Part shown: piece after piece, positions 20,268 through 31,369 of the stretch
How the letters are laid out: each line of letters begins with the position of its first letter
How positions within the stretch are numbered: position 1 is the stretch's first letter
Assembly (NCBI GenBank): GCA_032717465.1
Contig: CM064655.1
Coordinates: 16,232,902-16,296,901 of the forward strand
Direction of reading: 5' to 3'
Length of the DNA: 64,000 nt
Source: Coenobita brevimanus
Taxonomy: Eukaryota > Arthropoda > Malacostraca > Decapoda > Coenobitidae
Made by a program: the position numbers and the translations under genes
Notes under the pieces: model-generated
What the model saw: only the letters and a program-made list of their open reading frames with translations
What the model was told of the DNA's origin: nothing
The model's database searches: none

Positions 20268-21239
20268 ACCCTTTTTTATTTATTTTGGTGCCTGAAGTTC
20301 TCACATGACTTCAGAACTTCAATGAGAGGTGTTGTATGCCAATGACCTAGTGCTGGTCACAGAGAATGAGGGGGTAGCAGATGAAAGATTTTGGAAGATT
20401 ACAGATGGAATGGGATACAAGGGTTTGGGAATAATCAAGGATAAATCAAAAGTAATGATATCTGGGGCAGGTGGCAGAGCTGTCATTGAAGAAGTATAGC
20501 CATGTGCAGTTTGAGACAAGGGTGTGCAAAATAACTCCATTTTGTACAGTGTTTGTGATGAGTGGGTGCATAAGAGATGTAGTGGTATTGGACAAAGGTT
20601 GCAAAATAATGCTAATTTTGAGTGTGGTATGTATAGGGAACATATGTGGTGGAGGTGGGGTTGGACCTCAGGGGTAGGGAGCGACTAAGGAGTTTAAGGA
20701 GTTGTTACCTCTCCTGACACTGAGAGGGCTTCCTCTCTGTGGTAGGTGGTCCTTGTATGAAGCACATATTAGGAGTGTAATGCTATATAGATGTGAGACT
20801 TGGGCAGTAAAGGAGGAGGATATTTATGGGCTCAAACATACAGAAATGAGGCTGATCAGATGATATGCAGTGAGTCCTTGAATAAAAGGTCTGGAGGGGA
20901 GGGGTTAAGAGTGCAAATGAAGAGTTGAGAGGAAGGATGGAACTTTAATGTATAAGTGATGTGATGAGATGGGATAGAATGATATGGTCTAGGCATGTGG
21001 AGAGGGTGGAGGATGACAAAAGGATGCAGAAGGTGTCAAGTATGAATGCTGAGGGTAGAGCTGCAAGAAGTAGACTGAAGAAAACTTGGGACATGGCCAC
21101 ACTCTGTGATCTCAGAGATAATGGACTGAAGAGTGAGGCTGCTAGGAATCAAACAGCACGGTGTAACATACTACTATATGTATTCACTCTATCCTTACCT
21201 ATTCCTATATTCACTTTATCATTTTGTGTTCATCTGTTC

Positions 21240-22150
21240 ACTGCCAGTCATCATGTGACCTCACCACACCTGTCCTAAATGCAGATGGGGTTAACCACCC
21301 ATTAGACTCTTCTTAACCCCCTGACGTCCTCTCCCTATGGGCATATTTCCCAAAATAGCCTTTTTTCAAACCTTTATATCTGAGAAAGTAGAGCAGTTAA
21401 GGGACCAAATTAAAGACCATATTACTCAGCATCTCTTCTACTTGCAAATGTACGCATCCCCAGGTCTGCAGGTGGCCACATCGATGAGAATGGATATGAA
21501 GAAGGTAAGCAACTTTTGGCGTTGGATGCAGGATGTCTCCATGCTTGCACATGTAGCCCCAACTCTAACTTTGCACTCAACGTGATAACTTCTCCACAAC
21601 TGGATAAACTAAACACAGTGGCATCCAAAACATGCCCTATGACACTATCACTGAGCCCTCTCCTAGTATCCTTGGACAGAGGCTTGACAGAGGTGGATGG
21701 GACATGGGGTCCGCATGAGGCATGAATGGAATCGGACAAGGAGGTTTTAGAAAATGTCGTTCAACACCTCGCTAAGTCACAGGACAGACTGACGCACGCT
21801 TGTGTGCACTGCCAGGAGTCTCTCCCTACTCTTTGGTGGCGAGATCAAAGGGTGGCTAGTTCAAACTGTGGCAGGAATACATTTGTACTTCCAATCGTCA
21901 CCAGGCGGTCTCTGTCCACCCTTTTTGTGTCTGTCCATACCGACATCCAGCATGCACGGGTTAAGGCAAGGTTAAGCCAGATTAAACCTGCCAACTAGGC
22001 AGGGTTAACTGTCCATTAGCTCCTTACTAAGAGAAGGTTAAGATGAATTAACTTTGTCAGCTAGATGAGGTTGGCTATCTCCTACATCCTTACTAAGAAA
22101 AAGTTTATGCCAAATTAAACTCATTGGCTAACTCTGGAGGCTCGACACAC
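21240..22150. repeat. ~75-80-bp minisatellite rich in TTAA sites
   Basis: Imperfect direct units built on GGGTTAACTGTCCATTAGCT, CCTTACTAAG, AAGGTTAAG and AAATTAAAC-type blocks, with three or more units after 21961 and part of one before 21313. Element 3 sits in one TTAA of this array. Unit borders are approximate. Confidence 0.6.
21313..21964. mobile_element. TTAA-flanked piggyBac-like element 3 (non-autonomous)
   Basis: TTAA at 21313-21316 and 21961-21964, left end CCCCCTGACGTCC, right end CATGCACGGG. Its minus-strand short ORF (STSVKPLSKDTRRGLSDSVI, about 21630-21690) matches that of element 2, so the two are one family. Only the N-terminal style remains, probably an internally deleted derivative. 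Confidence 0.72.
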
Positions 22151-22985
22151 CTCTGGGTAAGTAAGCTCAATATACACACAGAGGCCTACATCAGGTCAGC
22201 TCACTGCACAGTCAGTCACACACACACACAACGGTACTTGCCCCCATCACAGCACTAATTACCCTGTACCATGCTGCTTGTTGTAACTTCTCATTAATAC
22301 AGAAACTACTGCTCCAGTACTGAGTATTTATGGTGCCTGTGAGGTAAAACTAGAAGAATTATCTGCAACAATGAACAGCTGTTATCAGGTGACCAAGGCT
22401 GATGGATTAATGAAAGGAATGAAATATGGTAGACATCAAAGAAGAATTATTTGGGTACGCTACAGTGCATCAATCTGTGCCTCACGGTATCCCCACATAT
22501 TTGCGTTCATCTCTGGATTAAATGAATCCTTTACAAAAGCTTTTGTTCTAAATTTAAAAGCTCAGTGGACTTATAGCACCTCCCTCATCAGCTAAACTAC
22601 TGGCTGTAACAAGATGGTACCCTCATTGCCACTATACTTGTATAGAGCAGTTAGCCACTTAACTACGATGATGCATTACAGTAACTTAGTTTAGCCTTGC
22701 TACTTCTATACATTTTATTTAATTGTTAAAACTTCTAATACTAAAGAAGTTAATGAAGGCTGTGCTGTCATACCTTGTTATACAATGATACTGCATCAAG
22801 TGAATATCCACCACACAGCAATTTCTTGTATGGCAGGGTCAATATAACGGGTTTAATGGGGACTGGAAGGAGCTTATAATTATGTAACCTAAAATAAAAA
22901 TAAGTGGGGGTGGAGAGGGGCTTGCCCTTGGGATCCTCAGTAGCACCATGTTTTCCACTAGGGACAGCAACCTTGCCAGATATGA
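22151..22985. other. No gene recognised
   Basis: Probably intronic. A short (CA)n near 22215. The TAATGAAGGCTGT block near 22755 recurs at about 13490. No exon or element could be supported. Confidence 0.4.
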
Positions 22986-22989
22986 TTTC

Positions 22990-23180
22990 AAAGTCACATC
23001 ATCATCATCCGGACCTCCTTTCCCACCTTAGGGCAGGGTGAGAAGTAGCAACATCCAGACAGCCCAAGTCTGCCTAATCCAATAGGCTACACTTCCATTC
23101 ACTCATTATTCATGCCCCAGGAAACCTGGCTCTATCTGATATGCCAGAGTCACAAGTTTCAATATTTCATACAAAAAGTT
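22990..23180 (-). mobile_element. 3' fragment of LINE B
   Basis: CATCATCATCATCCGGACCT followed by GGCAGGGTGAGAAGTAGCAA, CAGCCCAAGTCTGCC and CCAATAGGCTACACTTCC matches the 3' end region of LINE B at 25300-25450 in the same minus orientation. A shorter piece of the same tail is at 29622-29660. Confidence 0.65.
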
Positions 23181-23469
23181 ATCACCTCATTTAATATTGC
23201 ACACTGCGACTATGTTATGTACTTGCACTGTTATTTGTCAACAGCAATGGTGTTTCAATGGCCTTGCACACACAAAATGGAACTAAAGGGAGACAATCAC
23301 AGTGAATGTAAACACTGGATGGCCTTAATGGCTCAAACATTTGGCTGTCGGTTTGCGTGGGAGGAACCATGTACGCATGGGACCCCTGTACGCAGTCATC
23401 ACAATTACCATTCTAGCGAATATCAAAATCAAATCGCCATTCGTTCCGTTTAGTTTATAAAGGGTCCAG

Positions 23470-23900
23470 CATGCTTGCATGCATCGGCCTTGGTCACTTA
23501 ATGGCAGCTATCCATGCTGCTTGATCTCTGGTGGCCTCCCTATTGAGTCCTTTGTCCCTGGGGTCACACTTTATGACCTCAACTCAGATCTTTTCAGTCT
23601 GCCTCTCGCAACCCCTACCCCACTGTTCACACTTCTCACTTTCTGCACCCAATTGTTGTCCCCCACCCTCTCCACATGCCCAAACCATCTCAATCTACCC
23701 CTCCTCATCACAGCACCAATACACACCAGTCCCAGCCTCCTCCTCAACTCCTCCATTGTAAAGCTTGTCCCCCAAGGCCTTGCATTCAAGGAAACACTGC
23801 ATATCTACCTAATTGCTGACATTTCTGTATTGAGCCTACAAATATCTTCATCCTCAACTGCCCAGGTCTCATTACTATACAGCATTACCCTCCCAGCACA
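23470..23900 (-). pseudogene. LINE P 3' fragment
   Basis: Minus-strand coding ELRRRLGLVCIGAVMRRGRL then RWFGHVERVGDNNWVQKVRS (about 23620-23745), the C-terminal block of LINE P, with ETWAVEDEDICRLNTEMSAI upstream in another frame (about 23810-23870). The 5' end is missing. Confidence 0.6.
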
Positions 23901-24009
23901 AGCCACATACATAGATCCCTTAGCGCAGAGGAAGAGCCCTTTCAATGTCAGGAGAGGCAACACCTCCCAGAACACTGTTATCATTTTTTGTTCATCATTA
24001 TAGTAATTT

Positions 24010-25244
24010 ATCACACAGTGAAGAAAAGTATAGTTGGGCCTAACTGTATCTAATTCCTCCAGTTCAAAAACACTCTCAGACAGAATAAAATCATCTGGAG
24101 ATGGGAACAGTAAATATAAATGACATCCTCAGGCTGAAGGGGTTAAGTGCAGCTGAAGTTGCTCATCATTTTATACAGAACTAACTACAGATGTGGAAGG
24201 GTGTAAAGCTTAAAAACAATGATGTACAGCACTGTACTATGATTACTGCCACACAAAATTACTTCAGGTTAACAGGAAGAACCTTCAAGTACATATCCTG
24301 AAATACAGCCAATCTTCAAGTAACACAGACAATATAAATTGGACACGGACCATGGTATTCAAACCCACGTCACTCAAACAATATGTTTACATGAAAACGG
24401 TACAATTTAGTCTGGCCACTTTCCTAAACTCTCACTTTTACCCCTTCTTACCATACTACCTCACATAAATTACCCCCTACTTATACCCACCATCACGTAA
24501 AACATTGAAAGATATAAAACACTGAAAGAGATATAACTACAGTATATTGTAATTATGAACATGAATGGTATTAAAAGAGCATTAACAAAAAACAACAGGG
24601 TAAATACAGTGATGCAGCGATTCAAGCCGTTTTCTTATAGACTTACACTCTCAAGGAAAACAATTTTAGGGTTAGATATATCTCAGATGATTACCATTTG
24701 ATTTTAGATTAAAAAATATTAGAGAACAAATGAAATATACCTATTCAGCAATATTACAGAAAGACTCCTCAACACCCATGATAGCATGGTTATTGCAGAT
24801 CTCACTGATTACACGATGTCAACACACCAAACAAACCCAAATGTATACAACTGAAAACAGCAGTGGAAGCCTAACTGTAGTCTAGTCATTGAAAGCTAAT
24901 TGGGGGACTCTGCTCCCCATAACCCCTAGTTTTATAACCTACCTCACAGCGTGCAAACTAAAATATGCATTAGGTAAAACTTGCACACAACAGTATTGTG
25001 TGTTAAGAGCATTCATCAATTATGGCACACTAGGCAATTATCACATAACCATGCATGAAGCAAATCTTTCTATACATCACTGAGGAGATATCCATTAATA
25101 TACGATACAGGTTAGCAAAACAGGACTTGGTGATTAAATCAGAATGCTTCATATTCGATAAAATCTAAGATACACGCACCATGAAAAACAATAATGGAAC
25201 CTCCTACTGTATTTATGAACAGTTTTTAAAAAGCCCACTACATA
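24010..25244. other. No gene recognised
   Basis: AT-rich, probably intronic to ECM29. No splice-bounded exon with coding similarity was seen on either strand. An inverted CTGAAGGGGTTAAG tip near 24136 resembles the TTAACCCCTTCA tip at 13399 but has no partner nearby. Confidence 0.4.
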
Positions 25245-27905
25245 CGGTATGCTGATCTATTATTTAAAAAATAAAGGGGGGGGGGGCTTTGTCAACACTT
25301 CTTCATCATCACTGTCATCATCCGGACCTCCCACGATGAGGAGTAGCAATGTCCTGACAGCCCAAATTTGCCCAATCCAATGGGCCTCGCTTCCATTCAA
25401 CCATCAACCAAGCCCCCGAAATCTGGCTCTATTGGATACGCCAAAATCATTCACCACATTCTGTAGCTTTGCATACACGTATCTGATAGTCAATCCGGAC
25501 GCTGCCACATTAAAAAGGGGTGCCAAATCCCTGATCATGCACTTCTCCTTACAACATTCATCCAGCCAGCTCAATCTCTTGTCAGTTCCCTAGCCTCAAT
25601 GACTTCCAAACCTCTCTTCCTCACACACACATCCACCATATCTCTCCACCTTCTCCTAGGCCTACCTTGCCTCCTCCCTCCTTCAAATTCGCTTAGATAT
25701 ACCTTTTTTTACCACGCTACTGTTATCCATTCTTTCCACATGACCATACCATCTCAGTACATTCTCTTCGATTCTGGTATCCACCGACTTCCTCACTCCA
25801 CATCTTTCACGAACCACATTTTTCCGTATCCTACCCACCCTCTGTACTCCACATACATTCCTCAGCAGTCCCATCTCCACTGCTCTCACTCTTGACTTTC
25901 CATTTTCATGCCACACCATAGTCTCACATCCATATGTTAAAGTTTGCACTAACATTCCTTCATGTATGCCTCATGCACCTGCAACGCTCAAGCCTCTGTT
26001 TCTTATCAAGGGCTTCACTGGGCCAGTTACTTTTCTTCCTTGTGTCACTCTAATTTCAACTTCTTTTGCACACTTTCCTCTCTTTTCTATCTCCGTGCCT
26101 AGGCATTTGAACTCTCTCACCAATTCCAGTCTCTCTTGACTCACTGTAACATTGCACTGGGAGTCATCTTCTCTCTCAATAACCATCACTTTACGCTTTT
26201 CTACATTTACTCTCAAAGCACGACGCTCACAGACATCGGTAAAACTCTGCACCAGCCTACCAAGTTCTTGTCCGGTATTTGCAATTAGTACTGCATCATC
26301 AGCATACAACAAATCTGAGATATTCCATCCATCACCATTCATTACCAACGCCATCCCCCTCTCCATTACTCGCGTTCTTACTTCTCTCATTAACTCATCC
26401 ATACATATACTGAACAACCATGGGAACATCACACAACCTTGTCGCACACCCACACCGATCATCAACCATTCACTTAGATGCCCATTAACCCTTACACATG
26501 CTTCACTACCATCATAAAAACTCTTGACAGCACCTAGTAGCTTACCATCTACACCGTACATGTGCAAAACTTTCCCCAGTCCTTCTCTGTCCACTTCGTC
26601 ATATGCTTTTTCCTGATCCGTGAATGTCATAAACACCTTATGGTCCTTCTCACAAGCCTTCTCTGCTATCTGTCTCACTGCAAATATCTGATCCACACAT
26701 CCTCTGCCACTCCTAAAGCCATCCTGTTCATCACTCACTAGGACTGATGATACCTCTCTTGCTTTCTCTATAATAATTCTTCCATATACCTTCCCTACCA
26801 CACTCAATAAACTTATGCCATGATTATTCTTGCTCTCACTTCGCTCACCTTTATTTTTGTACAGGGGCACAATCACAGCCTTTTTCCACTCTGCAGGCAG
26901 AGTTTCACTCATCCATGCCTTCTTACATATCTCCAACAAGCACTTCATTCCACTCTCTCCACTACACTTAATCATCTCTGCATACACCTCATCAACTCCA
27001 GCTGCTTTCCCATTTTTCAGCCACTTCACAGCACTCTTCAACTGTGCGAGTGTCACTTCTCCTGGCACTGCATGCCTTCTCTGCACACCCTTCAAACCAA
27101 TCATGTTTACAGCCACTCTGCTCTCTCTATTCCCATTCATCAGGCTTTCAAAAGATTCTTTCCATCTGGTCCTTACTTCATCCCCATGGGTTAATATTCT
27201 ACCACCTACATCCTTTACACCATCACATTTCTTTCCGCTTTCACTTCTACATGTCTGCACCTTTTTCCAGAATAACTTCTTGTTTTCGGAGTAATTTGCA
27301 TTCATTTTTCTTCCTAGATCATCAATTATCTCCTCCTTTTTCCTCTTTACTAGTCTCTTTACGTGCTTCTTGCTCTCATTATGTTCAGTTCTTATTTCAA
27401 CTGAACCCCTGTCCTGTAACCCCTGTAGCCACTTCTTTTCCTCCACCACTCGCTTAACATCATCATCTCACCATGCCGTACCTATCTTCTCTGTTGTTAC
27501 TTTTGCCACACCACACACCGCTTTAGTATTCCTAGCTAAGTAAGCTCTATATGCATTCCACAGGCTGTCCAGATCCATTTCATTCCAATTCACTGATTCT
27601 AACTCCTCCTCTACTTTCATCCTGTATTCATCTGCCATTTCTCTGGCCCTAAGCTTCTCAACTTTCAGTCTTTCGCCCAGACTGCTCCTCTCTCTCTCCT
27701 GATCCACCTCACTCCTCACAGCTTATCTTGCATACCACAATCACGTGATCTGACAGGCCTCCACATCGTCCCCTCACAGCCCTCGTATCAGCTACCATTC
27801 CCAGCATCTACTTCTCTACGAGCACGTAATCAATCATGCTTCTTTTGAACACGATCCCCGTTCCCTTTATACCATGTTTATTCATGTGCATCTTTATGTT
27901 CTAGC
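25245..27905 (-). pseudogene. RTE-like LINE B, 5'-truncated
   Basis: Minus strand. Upstream end codes SMIDYVLVEK, a stop, then GGLSDHVIVVCK (about 27730-27850), the C-terminal SDH block of an APE endonuclease. Long frame 25971-27449 has AAGVDEVYAEMIKCSGESG, EWKKAVIVPLYKNKG, DEQDGFRSGRGCVDQIFAVR, FTDQEKAYDEVDREGL, GVRQGCVMFPWLFSICMDEL and LLYADDAVLIANTG (intact YADD). A further frame (25683-25955) has LTYGCETMVWHENGKSRVRA and LRWYGHVERM. The 3' end is a (CATCAT)n-type tail near 25295. Stops near 27465 and 25965 and lack of the endonuclease N-terminus make it inactive. Further fragments: 22990-23180 and 38700-39060. Confidence 0.85.
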
Positions 27906-27969
27906 AGGAAAATTGGAAATACCGTGTCACTATTGTATAAAACAAAATAGCAAGAGTTAGGCTGGGTAC

Positions 27970-28107
27970 CTGCACGTTGATAATGCATGGCTCCCTGGCA
28001 CTCTCCTCCTGCTCCCAACCCTCAATGTTATTGTTTTCATTGTTGAGATGTTGCTGCTCCTGCACTTCCATCTTCAACATGTAAGTCAAATCCTTCAATG
28101 TCCAGGT
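27970..28107 (-). CDS. Candidate ECM29 exon (variable N/Q-rich segment)
   Basis: 138-bp open segment with acceptor ATGGTTTCAG and donor GTGCAG|GTACCC, phase 0 at both ends, on the same strand and just after the 28447-28593 exon. It codes TWTLKDLTYMLKMEVQEQQH then LNNENNNIEGWEQEESAREP and CIINVQ. No ECM29 similarity is visible; it would have to be a lineage-specific insertion. It could also be a chance open segment. Confidence 0.35.
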
Positions 28108-28446
28108 CTGAAACCATGGAGCTGACATCGTTGGAGGTGTATGCAGATGTAACCTGGCCAATCATGGAAAGTCTGGCAGGTGATGTCATCGCGCACGACT
28201 TTCAAATTGCATCACCTGGTCAGCTGACACCTCCCGTGTAAACTCAAGATTTCCCTGTGTTTATTGTGACCTGTCGCATTATGCTGACCGAGTAAGTACA
28301 AAATTGTGTTACTCAAGGACTGACTGCATTTCAAGATACAGGCTCTGTTTTTACACTGCTTTACATTCCTGTATCCTTATGATACATCAGAGCTAAATAT
28401 GAACAACTTCATTAACTCCACCAAACTGGAAAGAAAATGACATCAC

Positions 28447-28593
28447 CTCCATCTCATCATCCTCTGCCATATCAGCTGTCTTCTTCAGTGGATCTTCCTC
28501 AGTCCACAAGTTTCTGCCTGAAGGGGACTCACTGCCAAGAGCGCAGTCAGCCAAGGATTCACCCACAGCAAAATGAATTTCAATTTCATTAGT
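28447..28593 (-). CDS. Ecm29: ECM29 proteasome adaptor, exon (HEAT repeat, then acidic linker)
   Basis: Minus-strand exon of 49 complete codons, acceptor TTTCCAG and donor GAG|GTGATG. It codes TNEIEIHFAVGESLADCALG, SESPSGRNLWTEEDPLKKTA and DMAEDDEME. The IELQFTIGEA..AAIG stretch of human ECM29 is its clear counterpart, followed by an acidic tail where the human protein has a divergent segment. ECM29 is a HEAT-repeat scaffold that joins the 26S proteasome and links it to membranes and stress responses. Phase 0 matches the preceding exon (28717-28821). Confidence 0.82.
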
Positions 28594-28716
28594 CTGGAAA
28601 GATATACATATAGTATACTACTTGTATAAACACAAAATGACAATTTATCAACACTCATTACAGTATTACTGAATCATAGTTTTATGCCACAGAGGAATAA
28701 TGCCACTGTTTCTTAC

Positions 28717-28821
28717 CTCTTTGGCCAAGGCTAGAAGACCTTCCAAAATTTTTGCTTTGTGAGGAAAATCCTTTTGGCCAACACAAAGGTACCCACTAGT
28801 AGAAATTGCCTGTTCTCGGAC
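28717..28821 (-). CDS. Ecm29: ECM29 proteasome adaptor, exon (HEAT repeat)
   Basis: 35 complete codons between ATTTTTCAG and AAAGAG|GTAAGA: VREQAISTSGYLCVGQKDFP then HKAKILEGLLALAKE. It corresponds to the human [28 protein letters not shown] block, the most recognisable piece of this gene in the window. The intron to the next exon is only 123 bp. Confidence 0.88.
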
Positions 28822-29151
28822 CTGAAAAATTATATCTGTATCTTTACCCCTTCAACCTGGGAGACATTCTTTTTACTTTACTGCTGCTGTTACCACATGC
28901 TTTTATTTCACTTAGGAATAGCCTCTCATACTGAAAAGTTTATTAAGGCTATATCTAACCCTGCAGGTCCAAAACACAAAATCTACCCTGAGCTAACTAA
29001 AATCATTATGTAATTAATAAAATGAAAAAGAAGTTTCCACATTAAATGAGTTAAGACAATAATGTAATAAAGTATCTTGCTTTAACAGACAAATATATTG
29101 TACATCTAAGTGTAGATAACTTATAAAAAAAAAAAAAAAATACTTCAATAC

Positions 29152-29339
29152 TTTTGATGGAAGTTTCTTGTTGTTGAAGATCTTGGCAAGGAATTTGATT
29201 AAGGCACAAGATGTAACTTTGTTTGAAGAGTCTTCTTCTGCTCCAGGTGCTAGTGGCAGGGCACTCTGTCTAGCCATTTCTCCTACTGCTACCACCAGGG
29301 AATTTTGAATGGGACAGTTCTCACTCAAAAGCTGCTGTA
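29152..29339 (-). CDS. Ecm29: ECM29 proteasome adaptor, exon (HEAT repeat)
   Basis: 188 bp between TTTTACCGCAG and CCATCAAAA|GTATTG. It enters in phase 1 (second and third bases of a Val codon) and leaves in phase 0. It codes QQLLSENCPIQNSLVVAVGE, MARQSALPLAPGAEEDSSNK and VTSCALIKFLAKIFNNKKLP then SK. The AVGEMARQSALPL segment matches the TALGEIGRNGPLPIP block of human ECM29. A poly-A tract on the minus strand lies just past the weak GTATTG donor. Confidence 0.85.
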
Positions 29340-30004
29340 CTGCGGTAAAAGAGAAAATAACCAATAAAAAGATGTTGATCATTATCTACTACCACTCTTA
29401 CAAAATATTCCATGGACATGAGATAGGAAGATCCAGAGAAAACCTCCTTGATCTCTCTGTGAACATGTATCAAAATAAAAACAATGCCCCAAGAACAACC
29501 TCCTCCATCTCAAGTGCTCTAGGACTAAGAAACTCTTGCAACAAGGTAACTGGACAGTGAAGTCACAACATTTCTTTTGAAAAGAGTAGTTTTGGGCTCA
29601 AAACTCTCATTTTAATTTAGTCATCATCATCATCCAGATCTCCTTTCCCACCCTAGTCATTTACAGTAATCATTTTTGCCAATTTGTATAAATGGAATGC
29701 ACTTTCTTTAACGGAAAAAAAAAAAGCCAAAGGGCAAAGGCCTGCAAAAAATTAATCTTCCTACGAAAAACTGAATAAAAGAATTAAATTAAGATCGATT
29801 ATTTCAAAAAGCCCAGACATACTAGTTTAAAACACTGCAGGCCATTGGGAAAAGGAAATAAAGACTGAAGATGACTGTTCCAGATTTGATTAGTGACAAA
29901 CAAAGGACTAAATCTTTCTTTGGAGAGTTAGACAGAAAACAGGTTAAGAGTCCTTTATTAGACAGTGGGGGATATGAGCACACTGCAAAGGTGAGTAGTG
30001 ACTA
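29340..30004. other. ECM29 intron sequence, no gene
   Basis: Start of the large intron. Contains a 35-40 bp LINE B tail fragment at 29622-29660 (CATCATCATCATCCAGATCT); the rest is unassigned AT-rich sequence. Confidence 0.45.
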
Positions 30005-30195
30005 CTGAAATAGTTTCCTGTAAGCCAAGAAACCATTAACAACACTGGGTGGTAACCACATAACCAAACCATTCGTGCTCCCTACGTGTCAACATGTGGG
30101 TTGGTGGAGGGTTAGCGCCCCTCCCAGTAAAACAAATAACTCGGAGTCAAATGGCCACCCGTTACGGGATAATGGCGTCTGGCAATAGATAGATA
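30005..30195 (+). mobile_element. Chimeric SINE: SINE V hairpin module joined to 5S-SINE tail
   Basis: 30008-30070 matches the SINE V hairpin and GGGTGGTAACC module (TAGTTTCCTG...AAGAAACCATTAACAACACT). It switches at about 30072 to the 5S-SINE tail (CCTACGTGTCAACATGTGGG, GCGCCCCTCCCAGTAAAACA, GGCGTCTGGCAATAGATAGA). The 5S head and the tRNA-like module are both absent. Confidence 0.68.
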
Positions 30196-30956
30196 GAGAT
30201 AGACAGGGTAAGAGATGCAACACAGCAGTGAAGAGAGACACTCAACGGTATCAGTATATGGAGGAGAGTTGTCAAGACAAAAAAAACTTAGCCTCCATCT
30301 CGTTTGGAAGAGCTATTTGTGGGGGGCCCCCCTCCTCTCCATACAAGCACACGTGCACATACATGCATGTGCATACATGCACATACACACACACAATTAG
30401 AACTGTATTCCACACCAGGAAGAATAAAGCTTCTGTGCAAATTAAGCAACTGCACAGGGGTTACGAAAGTACAGTATAGTTTGTTTAGCATGTCAAATCT
30501 CTGAGAAGCGATTTAAGATGGAAAGTAATGTGATTTTTTTCATGACAGGTTCTGCAAGAATCACACCTCAAGAATACCTACAGATGATGAAGGGCTGAGC
30601 TGGGTATATAATTCAGTATTAAGGAATATTCTTGTGAGAGGCTTTGATAGATTGAAAGATGTAAGAGCTGAATTTGTGATACATTAAAAATATCAAGGTT
30701 TCTTTTACTCCAAGTACCATTCTGGACAAGCCAGATGCAGCGAGTCTTCGATAAACGAAAGGATAGGGATAAAAAAAAAAAAACTTTTGTAATTCAAAAT
30801 TTTGTATATCGGAATGATTTTCCCCATTGAATATACATATCAATGGGGGGGATGCGTCCCAGGACCCACTCGGACCCCCCACCTAAACTTTACCCCCTCC
30901 CCATTTTGAAGTAAGAAATACCTATATACAATTGTAGAGAAGGAGGTGGCCATACT

Positions 30957-31160
30957 CTAATACATCTCCTTTTTCTTCGTCACAGTCCCAACGGTGGAAG
31001 CTGCAAGGCCTATAGCACGTCCAATCTCCGAGACTCCCTGCCCCTCCTCGTGGGGTCTTATAATTTCCAATATCCTTTCCAGAGTTACAGTACAGTGCCG
31101 CTGTTTCTTTGCAGCGGGTTCCCCCAATGCTGGAGATGATGCAGGGCGCTCGAGAGGCAT
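30957..31160 (-). CDS. Tigger-like transposase N-terminal HTH remnant
   Basis: 68 codons from an ATG at 31158-31160: MPLERPASSPALGEPAAKKQ then RHCTVTLERILEIIRPHEEG, QGVSEIGRAIGLAASTVGTV and TKKKEMY, then stop. The LERILEII..GQGVSEIGRAIGLAASTVGTV pattern is a pipsqueak-type helix-turn-helix, the first DNA-binding domain of Tigger/pogo transposases. The larger frames around it are shadows. It could bind TIRs without catalysing transposition; that is speculation. Confidence 0.6.
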   Translation of the reverse strand: MPLERPASSPALGEPAAKKQRHCTVTLERILEIIRPHEEGQGVSEIGRAIGLAASTVGTVTKKKEMY

Positions 31161-31369
31161 GGCAAAACAATACAAAAAGGCAAAGAGCTGCGATAATATC
31201 ATCACATACAACGAAGCTGCGAGGAGAGGAGGGACGTGGACTCAACTGAGAAGCGCGCGAATATTTGTTTACCAGAGAGGGGTTAGTTCGTTTTCTCTCG
31301 ACAAGCAAGCTGTGCACCAAGCCTATTTTGAATTTTTCATACAATATTCCATTAAACCCTTCATACCTG

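Larger units (their letters stand above)
16780..21160 (+). pseudogene. LINE P: non-LTR element with PHD-type finger, degraded
   Basis: Pieces in order: a linker RWVKNDDVKVVMVSDDSKK and KQLLNEESVWNRE (16800-16925), an AEMLKASG-like block (about 19085), VFADLNKDLDRM (about 19425), KGAVKWAMKTSETDEWLVRV (19465-19525), GMHRGVNF (about 19601), then LYANDLVLVTENEG (about 20330; FADD-type box decayed to YAND), KSKVMISGAGG, a cysteine segment with NNSILYSVCDEWVHKRCSGI (about 20520-20580; WVHKRCSG is typical of PHD fingers) and SRHVERVEDDKRMQKV (about 20990). Interrupted by the RTE-like LINE and a TTAA element. Two more fragments lie at 23470-23900 (minus) and 37330-37890 (plus). Confidence 0.7.

Noticed and set aside
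26152..27457. Plus-strand frames of 120-150 codons at 26.1-27.5 kb
   Set aside because: They are antisense shadows of the minus-strand LINE B reverse transcriptase.
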